From CAZRRV01 sp045660865 (lineage in GTDB: Bacteria > Bacillota > Clostridia > Oscillospirales > Acutalibacteraceae): a stretch of 56,179 bases of DNA. Numbering within the stretch: position 1 is the first letter of the stretch; each line of letters begins with the position of its first letter. Location of the stretch: positions 1 to 56,179 of the forward strand of contig JAZREP010000005.1 of the NCBI GenBank assembly GCA_045660865.1. Reading direction: 5' to 3'. Position numbers and translations under genes: made by a program. This document shows positions 24,904-33,389 of the stretch, piece after piece. The notes under the pieces are model-generated. The model did not search any database. It was given only the letters and a program-made list of their open reading frames with translations, and had not been told where the DNA came from.

Positions 24904-25923
24904 ATGAGAGAACAGCTTGAAAGAATCAGAGAGGTGGCAAAAGCAGAACTTTTAAACTGCAAGGATTCTGCCACACTCGACGCACTGAGAGTTCAGTATT
25001 TAGGTAAGAAAGGTGAGCTTACAGCAATTTTAAAGCAGATGGGCGGACTGTCTGCCGATCAGCGCCCCATTATGGGTCAGCTTGCCAATGAGGTGCGTGC
25101 CGATATAGAAAAAACTATTGAAACAGTTACAGAGCAGGTCAAGGCAGCTATGCTTGAAAAACAATTAACCGAGGAAACGGTTGACGTTACTATGCCGTCA
25201 AAGTCACGTTCTAAGGGTGGACTCCATCCGCTTAGCATAGTTTGTAACAATATGATTGATATTTTCCAATCAATGGGCTTTGATGTGGTTGACGGACCCG
25301 AGGTTGAAACACCTTATTACAACTTTGAGGCACTCAATTTGCCTGAGGACCACCCCGCAAAGGATATGCAGGATACATTTTATATTGGGCCCGAGCTGTT
25401 GCTTCGTTCTCAAACCTCTACGGCACAAATTCGTACAATGGAGAGCCGCAAGCCCCCTATTAGAATTGTCTGCCCCGGCCGTGTTTACCGTGCCGACGAG
25501 GTTGACGCAACCCATTCACCCGTATTCCACCAGATGGAAGGCCTTGTTGTGGATAAGGGTATTACAATGTGCGACCTTAAAGGTGTTTTGGAACAGTTTG
25601 CCAAGGAAATTTACGGCGAGGATACCAAAATTAAGTTCCGCCCGTCGTATTTCCCGTTTACCGAGCCCAGTGTTGAGGTTGACGTTTCCTGTCCTGAATG
25701 CGGCGGTAAGGGTTGCCGTATTTGCAAGGGCGCAGGCTGGATTGAAATTTTAGGCGCCGGTATGGTACACCCCAACGTGCTTCGTGCTTGTGGTATTGAC
25801 CCGGAGGTCTACACAGGCTTTGCTTTCGGTATCGGTCTTGACAGACTTACCACCACCAGTTACAAAATAAGCGATATTCGTCTGTTGTTTGAAAACGACA
25901 TCCGTTTTCTTGAGCAGTTTTAA
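24904..25923 (+). CDS. pheS: Phenylalanyl-tRNA synthetase, alpha subunit
   Basis: A 339-aa protein. The N-terminal coiled-coil arm (about 1-90) contains LGKKGELTAILKQMGGLS. The class II core has STAQIRTMESRKPPIRIVCP, the motif 2 region HSPVFHQMEGLVVDKG, FRPSYFPFTEPSVEV and the motif 3 stretch FGIGLDRLTTTSYKISDIR. A CPECGGKGCRIC segment of the Bacillota form is present. With PheT it makes the alpha2beta2 enzyme that charges tRNA-Phe. It is the first gene under the Phe T-box, with pheT starting 15 bases after its stop. Confidence 0.97.
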   Translation: MREQLERIREVAKAELLNCKDSATLDALRVQYLGKKGELTAILKQMGGLSADQRPIMGQLANEVRADIEKTIETVTEQVKAAMLEKQLTEETVDVTMPSKSRSKGGLHPLSIVCNNMIDIFQSMGFDVVDGPEVETPYYNFEALNLPEDHPAKDMQDTFYIGPELLLRSQTSTAQIRTMESRKPPIRIVCPGRVYRADEVDATHSPVFHQMEGLVVDKGITMCDLKGVLEQFAKEIYGEDTKIKFRPSYFPFTEPSVEVDVSCPECGGKGCRICKGAGWIEILGAGMVHPNVLRACGIDPEVYTGFAFGIGLDRLTTTSYKISDIRLLFENDIRFLEQF

Positions 25924-25938
25924 GAGAGGGCAGTAAAC

Positions 25939-28329
25939 ATGAAAATATCATTAAATTGGTTAAAACGATATGTAGATATTCCTGTATCTGTCGAAACACT
26001 TTGCGATAAAATGGTTATGGCAGGCTTTGAGGTTGAGTCGGTAGAGAATTTGGCCGAAACTATGGTTAATGTAGTAGTCGGTAAGATTGTTGACTTAAAA
26101 CCGCACGAGGATTCCGACCATTTGCAAATCTGCCAGATTGATATAGGTGAAAATGAGCCTGTGCAGATTGTTACAGGCGCACAAAATGTATTTGTTGGTG
26201 CTTATGTGCCTGCGGCACTCCATAATTCACATTTGCCCAACGGTATGAATATAAAATCGGGCAAGCTGCGTGGCGTTGTAAGTAACGGTATGCTTTGTTC
26301 CGGTGAGGAATTGTGCCTTACCGAGCACGACTATAAGGGCGCTTCGGTTAACGGTATTATGATTATGGACGATAAATATCCCGTTGGTACCGACCTAAAA
26401 GACATCTTCGGTCTTAACGACTATGTAATTGATTTTAAAATCACTGCAAACCGCCCCGACTGCAACTGTGTTCTGGGTGTTGCCCGTGAGGTAGGCGTTG
26501 TGCTTGGTCAACCCTTTAAAGCACCTGAGCCGACCTATGACACAATTGGCGAAAACGTTAACGATTACATTTCGGTAGAGGTTAAGGATTTTGACCTTTG
26601 CCCCCGCTATTGCGGTACAGTTGTAAAGGATTTGGTTATTAAAGAGTCGCCCGACTGGATGAAGTCTGCCATAAAATCGGCAGGTATGCGACCCATTAAC
26701 AATATTGTAGATATTACCAACTTCGTTATGCTCGAAACTGGACAGCCGATGCACGCCTTTGATTACCGTGATATTAAGGGTAAAAAGATAATTGTGCGCC
26801 GTGCTAATGAGGGCGAGCAAATGCAAACTCTTGATGAAAAAGAGCACACTTTAACTAACGATATGCTGGTTATTGCCGACGGCGAAAACCCCTCCTGCTT
26901 GGCAGGTGTTATGGGCGGTCTTAACAGCGAAATTAAGGATGATACTGCTACATTGTTCTTTGAAACCGCTAAATTCCGCCGTGACAATGTACGCCGTACC
27001 GCACGCAAACTCGGTATGCGCACCGAGTCAAGCTCACGCTTTGAGCGTGGCATAGACATTGTCGGCACCGAGTATGCAATGCATCGTGCATTACAGCTTA
27101 TTGCTGAAACTGAGTCGGGTAAAATCGTAAGCGGTATTATTGACTGCAACAACGGATTACCTGAGCAAAGAGAATTGACCGCAAGCGTAGATTCAATCAA
27201 TGCGTTGCTCGGCCTTCAAATTCCGGCAGAAACAATGGTTGAAATCTTAAATAGCCTTTGCATAGAAACCGAGCTTAAAGGGCAAAATCTTGTATGTAAA
27301 ATTCCGTCTTATCGTGACGATATTGAGGGACGCGCAGATTTGGCCGAAGAGGTTATGCGCATTTACGGTTATGACCATATTGTCGGCACCACTATGCGTG
27401 GCGACGTTATGCGTGGCAAAAAACTGCCCGAGCGCATAAAGGCCGATAAAATCAAAGCCGCCTTGGTGGAACAGGGTATGCGTGAGGTTATGACCTATTC
27501 ATTTATCAGCAGTAAGGCAATTGATACTCTCCGTTTAGCTGAGGATGACAGCCGCCGCAGAGCAATAAAGCTGCTTAACCCGTTGGGCGATGAGTATTCA
27601 ACAATGCGTACACAGCTTGTTACCTCAATGCTTACTGTACTTGCTACCAACGCAAACCGCAAAAACCCTGCCGCAAGACTTTTTGAACTCAGCAAAATTT
27701 TCGTTAGCGAGGAAATTCCTGCAACAAAGCAACCCGATGAGGTGCCCGCTATGGTTATCGGCGCTTATGGTGAGGAGGAAGATTTCTTCACAATGAAGGG
27801 CGCTGTTGAGGCTGTGTTGGAAGTATTTGGCGTAAAACAAAGATGCGAAAAAGCAACCGAGCCTTATTATCACCCCGGCCGTTCGGCAGAGTATGTTATA
27901 AACGGTCGCAGAGCCGCTGTGTTCGGTGAAATTCACCCGCTTGTTGCCGCCGAGTTTGACCTTAGCGCTCGTGCTTATGTGGCTGAAATTTCATTAGACG
28001 TTCTTTATGAAATTGAAAAGGAAAAAACCCTTTACAAGCCGCTTCCTCGTTTCCCGGCTGTTGGCCGTGACTTTGCATTGCTTTGTGACAAGGAATTGCC
28101 GGTAGGCGATATGGAACAGGCAATAGAAAAGGCTTCGGGCAAATTGCTTGAAAACATTAAATTGTTTGATGTTTACACCGGTTCTCAAATACCTGAGGGT
28201 AAAAAGAGTGTTGCTTTTAACGTTACTTTGCGTTCAAAAGAGGCTACTTTATCCCAAGAGGAAATTGACCGTGTAACAAACAAAATAATTAAAAACTTAG
28301 AGCAAATCGGCGCCCAGCTCCGTTCATAA
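25939..28329 (+). CDS. pheT: Phenylalanyl-tRNA synthetase, beta subunit
   Basis: A 796-aa protein of usual length. Order: N-terminal B1; the EMAP/OB tRNA-binding domain with VVVGKIVDLKPHEDSDHLQI (about 45-150); the B3/B4 editing domain with NNIVDITNFVMLETGQPMHA and FRRDNVRRTARKLGMRTESS; B5; the catalytic-like core with MTYSFISSKAID and LLNPLGDEYSTMRTQ; and a C-terminal FDX-ACB domain ending in LRSKEATLSQEEID. It completes the PheRS heterotetramer and edits mischarged Tyr-tRNA-Phe. It shares the T-box transcript with pheS. Confidence 0.97.
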   Translation: MKISLNWLKRYVDIPVSVETLCDKMVMAGFEVESVENLAETMVNVVVGKIVDLKPHEDSDHLQICQIDIGENEPVQIVTGAQNVFVGAYVPAALHNSHLPNGMNIKSGKLRGVVSNGMLCSGEELCLTEHDYKGASVNGIMIMDDKYPVGTDLKDIFGLNDYVIDFKITANRPDCNCVLGVAREVGVVLGQPFKAPEPTYDTIGENVNDYISVEVKDFDLCPRYCGTVVKDLVIKESPDWMKSAIKSAGMRPINNIVDITNFVMLETGQPMHAFDYRDIKGKKIIVRRANEGEQMQTLDEKEHTLTNDMLVIADGENPSCLAGVMGGLNSEIKDDTATLFFETAKFRRDNVRRTARKLGMRTESSSRFERGIDIVGTEYAMHRALQLIAETESGKIVSGIIDCNNGLPEQRELTASVDSINALLGLQIPAETMVEILNSLCIETELKGQNLVCKIPSYRDDIEGRADLAEEVMRIYGYDHIVGTTMRGDVMRGKKLPERIKADKIKAALVEQGMREVMTYSFISSKAIDTLRLAEDDSRRRAIKLLNPLGDEYSTMRTQLVTSMLTVLATNANRKNPAARLFELSKIFVSEEIPATKQPDEVPAMVIGAYGEEEDFFTMKGAVEAVLEVFGVKQRCEKATEPYYHPGRSAEYVINGRRAAVFGEIHPLVAAEFDLSARAYVAEISLDVLYEIEKEKTLYKPLPRFPAVGRDFALLCDKELPVGDMEQAIEKASGKLLENIKLFDVYTGSQIPEGKKSVAFNVTLRSKEATLSQEEIDRVTNKIIKNLEQIGAQLRS

Positions 28330-28341
28330 TGGAATAGGTTA

Positions 28342-28434
28342 GGCGAAACAATTCTGTTTCGCCACAAAATCTAAGATTTGGTGTGGAAATAGTAATTGAA
28401 ACACTATTTCCACATCCAATAACCATTATAATTT
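28342..28434. repeat. Stacked intergenic hairpins after pheT (REP-like composite)
   Basis: Three adjacent palindromes: GGCGAAACA-ATTC-TGTTTCGCC (28342-28363), CAAAATC-TAA-GATTTTG (28365-28381) and GTGGAAATAGT-N9-ACTATTTCCAC (28384-28414). The recurring 12-mer ATAACCATTATA follows. None has a T tract. The middle core matches the one in the spoVT remnant. It may act as an mRNA 3' end or be a small repeat element. Confidence 0.6.
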
Positions 28435-28439
28435 GCTAC

Positions 28440-28468
28440 TTGAATTTTTAATATATATAGTGTAAAAT
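28440..28468 (+). promoter_or_regulatory. Sigma-A promoter of ireB
   Basis: TTGAAT, 17-base spacer, TAAAAT, 31 bases before the ATG at 28500. Confidence 0.65.
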
Positions 28469-28499
28469 ATAGACAATAGGTAGACAAGGGGGCATTTAT

Positions 28500-28745
28500 A
28501 TGGCAACCGATAAGACAATGACTTTTTCTATAGGCAGTGACCGTGAGCAGGAAATCCGCTTAATCGTTCAAACTGTTTATGATGCTTTAAAGGAAAAAGG
28601 CTATAATCCGGTAAACCAGATAGTGGGATATATTCTGTCGGAGGACCCGACCTATATCACCACTCATAACAACGCGCGCAGTTTAATACGCAAGGTTGAC
28701 CGCGATACGCTGTTGCAATCTCTTGTCAAGTATTACGTGAAATAA
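28500..28745 (+). CDS. ireB: IreB-family regulatory phosphoprotein
   Basis: An 81-aa protein matching the UPF0297/DUF965 family over its whole length (QTVYDALKEKGYNPVNQIVG, then YILSEDPTYITTHNNARSLI). In Enterococcus faecalis, IreB is phosphorylated by the Ser/Thr kinase IreK and dampens cephalosporin resistance, so it links wall-stress signalling to physiology. The conserved Thr cluster that is phosphorylated near the N-terminus (ATDKTMTF) is present. Usual neighbours are alaS upstream and ruvX downstream; here it is followed by an unrelated 94-aa gene. Confidence 0.9.
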   Translation: MATDKTMTFSIGSDREQEIRLIVQTVYDALKEKGYNPVNQIVGYILSEDPTYITTHNNARSLIRKVDRDTLLQSLVKYYVK

Positions 28746-28757
28746 AGGAGTAAATTT

Positions 28758-29042
28758 ATGCCGCAGCAGGATTTTTTGACCTATAAGGGCAAGCCTTTAG
28801 TGCGCAAGGGTAACGAGATTTATTACGGAGATATGTCCGAAAGATATGTAATCCTTTTTAAGATACAATCCACTAAAAAGGTGGGCGATATGGATATCGC
28901 TGATAAAATTCTCGTTCAGCTTATGGATACTGATAATGATGTTGATATAACAAAACGCATTGTGAAAAAGAGCGAAAAGAACGGTCTTTACGAAGCAATG
29001 GATATCGGTTACATTTGGTTGGAGCGTGCTTTGAAGCAGTAA
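28758..29042 (+). CDS. Conserved-looking protein of unknown function, 94 aa
   Basis: I do not recognise this soluble 94-aa protein. It begins FLTYKGKPLVRKGNEIYYGD, has a central beta-rich stretch with YVILFKIQSTKKVGDMDIAD, and ends YIWLERALKQ. There is no signal, membrane segment or Cys pair. The ribosome site AAAGGAG is strong, the gene begins 13 bases after ireB, and a terminator follows 12 bases after its stop, so ireB and this gene form a two-gene operon. It sits where ruvX or DUF1292 is found in other Bacillota, yet matches neither by eye. A role near IreB signalling is only a positional guess. Confidence 0.75.
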   Translation: MPQQDFLTYKGKPLVRKGNEIYYGDMSERYVILFKIQSTKKVGDMDIADKILVQLMDTDNDVDITKRIVKKSEKNGLYEAMDIGYIWLERALKQ

Positions 29043-29053
29043 ATTATTAAGAT

Positions 29054-29085
29054 GGCGTATCCTCTTTTGAGGATACGCCTTTTTA
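29054..29085 (+). terminator. Terminator of the ireB operon
   Basis: GGCGTATCCTC-TTTT-GAGGATACGCC followed by five T. Confidence 0.88.
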
Positions 29086-29102
29086 CAAAGGAGGTGTGTG
29101 TT

Positions 29103-31139
29103 ATGTCGGAGATTTTAGCTCCTGTAGGCTCGTATGAAATGCTTATTGCCGCAGTGCGCAGTGGCGCCGATGCGGTTTATTTGGGTGCGGACGATTTTAA
29201 CGCACGCCGAAATGCCCAAAATTTCAGTAACGAAGAGTTAAAGCAGGCAATCGAGTATTGTCATATTTGCGGTGTTAAGGTTTATTTAACGCTTAATACC
29301 GTTTTGCGGGAAAAAGAGCTTGTTGCCGCTTTGGAATGTGCAAAACAGGCGGCTGAATTTGGTGTAGATGCGTTTATAGTAGCCGATTTAGGTATAGCAA
29401 GGCTTTTAAAAAAGGCATTGCCCGAAATATCTTTACACGCCTCAACTCAAATGACGGTACATTCACCGGCCGCATTACCTTTGCTTAAAAAAATGGGTTT
29501 TAGCCGTGTGGTACTGTCACGCGAAATGGATAAGAAAAGCATAACAGAATTTTGCAAAAGAGCAAAAGAGCTTAGCATTGAAACCGAACTGTTTATACAC
29601 GGCGCTTTGTGTATGTGTATGTCGGGACAATGCTATTTAAGTTCGATTTTAGGCGGCAGAAGCGGAAACAGAGGTCTTTGCGCCCAGCCTTGCCGATTGC
29701 CCTTTATGGTACAAAACGGCACAGGACACGACCTTAGTTTAAAAGATTTAAGCTTAATGGACTATTTGGCGGAGTTGTCCAAAATCGGTATTGATTCCTT
29801 TAAAATTGAGGGCCGAATGAAGCGCCCCGAATATGTTGCCGCCGCCGTTACTACCGCTAAGGGAATATTACAAAAAAGAGATGTAAATAAACTGCGTTTG
29901 GATTTACAACAAATATTCTCCCGCAGCGGCTTTACAGACGGCTATTATACCGCTAAAACAGGGCGGGATATGTTTGGTATCCGCACTAAAGAGGATGTAA
30001 AAAACACTGCAAACGTATACCGCAATTTGCACGAGCTTTATCGTGCCGAATTGCAGTCCATACCTCTTTCGGTTAAGGTGGAATTATCCAAAGAGGCAAT
30101 AAAATTAACCATTAGTGATAGCATAAATACCGTGACTGTTACAGGCACAGGCGCTGAAGAGGCTAAAACTAAGCCGGCAGATTATGATTACCTTTACCGC
30201 ACGCTTACTAAATTCGGCGGCACGCCGTATTATTGTGAAAACTTTGAGGCTGAAATAGGGGGAGGATTGATGACTCCGGCATCAAGCCTTAATGCTTTGC
30301 GCCGTGAGGCAGTAGAGAAGTTATCTGATCTCAGAGGCAAGGCAAAGCCTATAAAATACAATGAATTGGAATTTACAAACTCAAAATCGGCTATAAAAAA
30401 ACCGCAACTTTTGTTGCAGTTTGCAAAAGTGGAAAACATACCCCAAAATCTACCGAAAAATGCTACCGTTATTTTACCGGTCGAAACCGATTTTTCAAAA
30501 ATAACAGTAGAGGCTCACCTTTGGGCTCATATGCCTAGGGGTATATTGGGTAATGAGGAAAAGTATTCAAAGTATTTGCAACAAGCAAAGCAAAACGGCA
30601 TAAAAACTGTGCTTTGCGGGACCTTGTCGGCTATGAATTTATGTCTGGAAAGCGGCTTAGAGCCGTTTGCCGATTTTTCGTTTAACGTTATGAACAACTG
30701 CTCGGTAGAGCAGCTAAAAAGTTTGGGTGCGGCAGGTTTAGTGCTTTCTTTTGAAAACACCCTTAAAACGGCTGAGCTTATTTCAAACGAAATCCCGACA
30801 GCGATTATAACCTACGGCCATTTACCCTTAATGCTGACAAGGAATTGTCCCAACCGAAACGGCGATGGTTGTAATGGTTGCAACGGCGAAGCCGAGATGA
30901 CCGACCGCAAGGGAGAAAGCTTTAAAATCGTTTGCCGAAACGGATTTTCAGAGTTACTTAACGGCATACCGCTTTATATGGGGGACAGGCAAAAGGAAAC
31001 CGAAATTTGCGATTATCATTTATTGCGGTTTACAACCGAAAAAGCAAATGAGGTCAGTGAGGTGCTTAGTTTATATCTAAACGGCAAGCCGTATCCAAAA
31101 CAGTACACAAGAGGGCTATATTATAAAGATATATTATAA
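29103..31139 (+). CDS. U32 family peptidase/hydroxylase-like protein
   Basis: A 678-aa protein. The N-terminal U32 TIM-barrel (about 1-300) has ILAPVGSYEMLIAAVRSGAD, YLGADDFNARRNAQNFS and the family block MSGQCYLSSILGGRSGNRG followed by Cys-rich LCAQPCR. The C-terminal part carries NCPNRNGDGCNGC. Bacterial U32 proteins such as RlhA and TrhP take part in RNA hydroxylation and use conserved Cys, so RNA modification is as likely as proteolysis. The ATG at 29103 follows AAAGGAGGT; an earlier in-frame ATG at 29052 lies inside the terminator of the preceding operon and is rejected. It precedes the rimP operon on the same strand. Confidence 0.88.
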   Translation: MSEILAPVGSYEMLIAAVRSGADAVYLGADDFNARRNAQNFSNEELKQAIEYCHICGVKVYLTLNTVLREKELVAALECAKQAAEFGVDAFIVADLGIARLLKKALPEISLHASTQMTVHSPAALPLLKKMGFSRVVLSREMDKKSITEFCKRAKELSIETELFIHGALCMCMSGQCYLSSILGGRSGNRGLCAQPCRLPFMVQNGTGHDLSLKDLSLMDYLAELSKIGIDSFKIEGRMKRPEYVAAAVTTAKGILQKRDVNKLRLDLQQIFSRSGFTDGYYTAKTGRDMFGIRTKEDVKNTANVYRNLHELYRAELQSIPLSVKVELSKEAIKLTISDSINTVTVTGTGAEEAKTKPADYDYLYRTLTKFGGTPYYCENFEAEIGGGLMTPASSLNALRREAVEKLSDLRGKAKPIKYNELEFTNSKSAIKKPQLLLQFAKVENIPQNLPKNATVILPVETDFSKITVEAHLWAHMPRGILGNEEKYSKYLQQAKQNGIKTVLCGTLSAMNLCLESGLEPFADFSFNVMNNCSVEQLKSLGAAGLVLSFENTLKTAELISNEIPTAIITYGHLPLMLTRNCPNRNGDGCNGCNGEAEMTDRKGESFKIVCRNGFSELLNGIPLYMGDRQKETEICDYHLLRFTTEKANEVSEVLSLYLNGKPYPKQYTRGLYYKDIL

Positions 31140-31151
31140 TAAATAAAATGC

Positions 31152-31180
31152 TTGCTTTTTTGAAAAGAGTATGCTATAAT
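31152..31180 (+). promoter_or_regulatory. Sigma-A promoter of the rimP-infB operon
   Basis: TTGCTT, 17-base spacer, perfect TATAAT, about 73 bases before rimP. Confidence 0.75.
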
Positions 31181-31204
31181 CTACGGGAAGTATGAAAGAA
31201 ACGG

Positions 31205-31232
31205 AGAGTGGGGCAACCCGCTCTTTGCTTTT
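31205..31232 (+). promoter_or_regulatory. rimP leader hairpin, possible attenuator
   Basis: AGAGTGGG-GCAA-CCCGCTCT stem (one G-U pair) followed by TTGCTTTTTG, inside the leader between promoter and rimP. It resembles a terminator, so partial read-through or feedback control is possible. Confidence 0.5.
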
Positions 31233-31252
31233 TGTTGGAAGGATGATGGCTT

Positions 31253-31732
31253 TTGGCAAACAATACTGCAGATAGGGTAAAGGCACTGGTTGAGCCGGCA
31301 ATACAGTCGTTAGGGCTGCGGCTTTGGGATGTGCGCTACCTGAAAGAAGGGGCTGATTGGTACCTTCGCATTTATATTGACAACGATGAAGGTGTTAATA
31401 TTGATGACTGTACCAATGCTTCACGGCTTATAGACCCCATGTTAGATGAGGCGGATATAATTCGCACCTCGTATTATTTGGAGGTTTGTTCACCCGGTTT
31501 GGAGCGTGAGCTTGTAAGACCCGAGCATTTTACTGCAATGTTAGGCAGAAGCGTTCAGGTGCATCTTGTACGCCCGTTTGAAGGACAAAAAGATTTTGTT
31601 GGAGAGCTTAAAGCTTACGAGAACGGTGACATCACACTTGCAACAGAAAACACAGAATTAAAGTTCGAAAAACCGATGATTTCAAAAGTTAAATTAAATG
31701 ACTATATGGAGGAGAATATAAAAAATGGCTAG
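31253..31732 (+). CDS. rimP: Ribosome maturation factor RimP
   Basis: A 159-aa protein with both RimP domains. The N-terminal alpha/beta part has LGLRLWDVRYLKEG, WYLRIYIDNDEGVNIDDC and YYLEVCSPGLERELVRPEHF. A C-terminal SH3-like barrel ends near SKVKLNDY. It helps assemble the 30S subunit. The start is TTG, fixed by AAGGATG upstream; nearby ATGs are out of frame. Its last 8 bases overlap nusA. It opens the classical nusA-infB operon. Confidence 0.93.
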   Translation: MANNTADRVKALVEPAIQSLGLRLWDVRYLKEGADWYLRIYIDNDEGVNIDDCTNASRLIDPMLDEADIIRTSYYLEVCSPGLERELVRPEHFTAMLGRSVQVHLVRPFEGQKDFVGELKAYENGDITLATENTELKFEKPMISKVKLNDYMEENIKNG

Positions 31733-32798
31733 AAGTAACACAAAGGAATTTTTTGAAGCACTGCACTTAATGGAATCGGAAAGAGGTATTCCGGCTCAAT
31801 ATATTGCAGAAAAGATTGCAGCGGCTATTATAGTTGCAACAAAGAAGGATTATGCAGGCAATGATATTGTACATTGCGATATTGACTGCGAGAAAGAGAC
31901 CTTTAAGGTATATTTGGAGAAAAACGTAGTAGAGGAAATTGAAAATCCTTATACTGATTTACTTTTAGAGGACGCTCAACAAATCAGCAAGCGTGCAAAG
32001 GTTGGCGGCACTGTTAAAATTGCACTTGATACAAGACAATTCGGACGTATCGTAGCGCAGACCGCTAAGCACGTAATTCGCCAAGGTATCCGTGAGGTAG
32101 AGCGTGGTCAAACTTTGGAAGAGTTCCAAAGCAAAAACCGTGAACTCGTTTCGGCTTTGGTACAGCGTGTTGACCCCAAAACAGGCAACGCAACCTTGCT
32201 TATCGGCCGTGCTGAAGCAGTACTGCCCAAGATTGAACAGGTGCCCGAAGAGGTAATCAGCGAGGGCGACCACATTAAGGTTTATATTGTTGATGTTAAG
32301 AGCACCGAAAAAGGACCTAAGGTAATGATTTCCCGTACACACCCCGGTCTTGTTAAGCGCTTGTTCGAAATGGAGGTGCCTGAAATTTTTGACGGCACCA
32401 TTGAGATTAAAGCAATCTCCCGTCAGGCAGGCTCCCGTACAAAAATGGCGGTTTACAGCTCAAACGAAGAGCTTGATGCTATTGGTGCTTGTATCGGTCA
32501 GCGTGGTATCCGTGTAAACAAGATTGTTGAGGAATTAGCAGGCGAGAAGATTGACATTGTTAAATACTCAGACGACCCTGTTGAGTTTATCTCTGAGGCA
32601 ATTAAGCCGGCTAAGGCTGTTAAGGTTGAAATTGTCAGTGAGGAGCCTAAGGCTTGCCGTGTAACGGTGCCTGACTCACAGCTTTCACTTGCAATCGGCA
32701 ACAAGGGACAAAACGTTCGCTTGGCAGCTAAGCTTACCGGTTGGAAAATCGATATCCGTCCCGAGAGCGGTTTCTACGGTGAGGAAACCGAGGACTAA
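31725..32798 (+). CDS. nusA: Transcription termination/antitermination factor NusA
   Basis: A 357-aa protein: the N-terminal RNAP-binding domain (about 1-130), S1 domain (SALVQRVDPKTGNATLLIGR, about 135-200) and tandem KH domains with AIGACIGQRGIRVNKIVEEL and SLAIGNKGQNVRLAAKLTGW. It lacks the extra acidic repeats of the E. coli protein, as is normal in Bacillota. It modulates RNA polymerase pausing, termination and rRNA antitermination. The ribosome site is GGAGGAG. It overlaps the end of rimP and is followed by ylxR. Confidence 0.96.
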   Translation: MARSNTKEFFEALHLMESERGIPAQYIAEKIAAAIIVATKKDYAGNDIVHCDIDCEKETFKVYLEKNVVEEIENPYTDLLLEDAQQISKRAKVGGTVKIALDTRQFGRIVAQTAKHVIRQGIREVERGQTLEEFQSKNRELVSALVQRVDPKTGNATLLIGRAEAVLPKIEQVPEEVISEGDHIKVYIVDVKSTEKGPKVMISRTHPGLVKRLFEMEVPEIFDGTIEIKAISRQAGSRTKMAVYSSNEELDAIGACIGQRGIRVNKIVEELAGEKIDIVKYSDDPVEFISEAIKPAKAVKVEIVSEEPKACRVTVPDSQLSLAIGNKGQNVRLAAKLTGWKIDIRPESGFYGEETED

Positions 32799-32821
32799 AT
32801 TCAAAAAAAGGTGTGAATTTG

Positions 32822-33088
32822 ATGCAAACAAAGAAACAACCCTTGCGTATGTGTATCGGCTGTGCCGAAATGAAACCGAAGGCAGAGCTTATACGTGTTG
32901 TTCGTGATAAAGAGGGCAACATATCTATTGATAAAAAGGGGCGTGCACCCGGTAGGGGCGCTTACCTTTGCAACGATTTAGAATGTTATCAAAAGGCGGT
33001 CAAGGGTAAAAGAATTGAGCGTGCTTTCAAAACGCCGATTAGTAAAGAAATTTATGAGGCGCTCGAAAAGGAGATGCAGGATGCCTAA
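32822..33088 (+). CDS. ylxR: YlxR (DUF448) RNA-binding-like protein
   Basis: An 88-aa protein of the DUF448 family: PLRMCIGCAEMKPKAELIRV, a Gly/Arg turn KKGRAPGRGAYLC and a second Cys in DLECYQKA. The family has a positively charged face thought to bind RNA or DNA, and in Bacillus it affects expression of many genes. The ATG at 32822 is chosen over the GTG at 32813, which overlaps the ribosome site AAAAGGTG. It overlaps the following ylxQ by 8 bases. Confidence 0.9.
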   Translation: MQTKKQPLRMCIGCAEMKPKAELIRVVRDKEGNISIDKKGRAPGRGAYLCNDLECYQKAVKGKRIERAFKTPISKEIYEALEKEMQDA

Positions 33089-33389
33089 TCATCCCGTTCT
33101 TTCCAAACTCTCTATTGCGCGCCGTGCTAATCTTCTTAGCGTTGGCACCGAGAAGGTGACAGAGGCTATTAAGACTAAAAAAGCGCAGTTAGTTATTATT
33201 GCATCGGATATATCACCAAAAACCGAAAAAGAACTTAAATTTCTTGCAAAAGAAAAACTTGAGGTTATGCGAATAAATGTTGATTTAATAACAATGTCGG
33301 CAGCCATAGGCATTAAGGCAGGCATTGTAGCCGTGTTAGACGGCGGATTGGCAGAATCGATTAGAAAGGTAGGCATGTTGAATGACTAA
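33081..33389 (+). CDS. ylxQ: L7Ae-family ribosomal-like protein YlxQ
   Basis: A 102-aa protein with the L7Ae/L30e fold: LSIARRANLLSVGTEKVTEA, then KKAQLVIIASDISPKTEKEL, ending with an SAAIGIKAG helix. L7Ae-type proteins bind kink-turns in RNA. The ATG at 33081 follows AAGGAG; a longer reading frame upstream lacks a ribosome site. Both ends overlap neighbours (ylxR, infB), indicating translational coupling. Confidence 0.9.
   Translation: MPNHPVLSKLSIARRANLLSVGTEKVTEAIKTKKAQLVIIASDISPKTEKELKFLAKEKLEVMRINVDLITMSAAIGIKAGIVAVLDGGLAESIRKVGMLND

Noticed and set aside
28342..28414. CRISPR-like array after pheT
   Set aside because: The hairpins differ from each other and there are no regular spacers.
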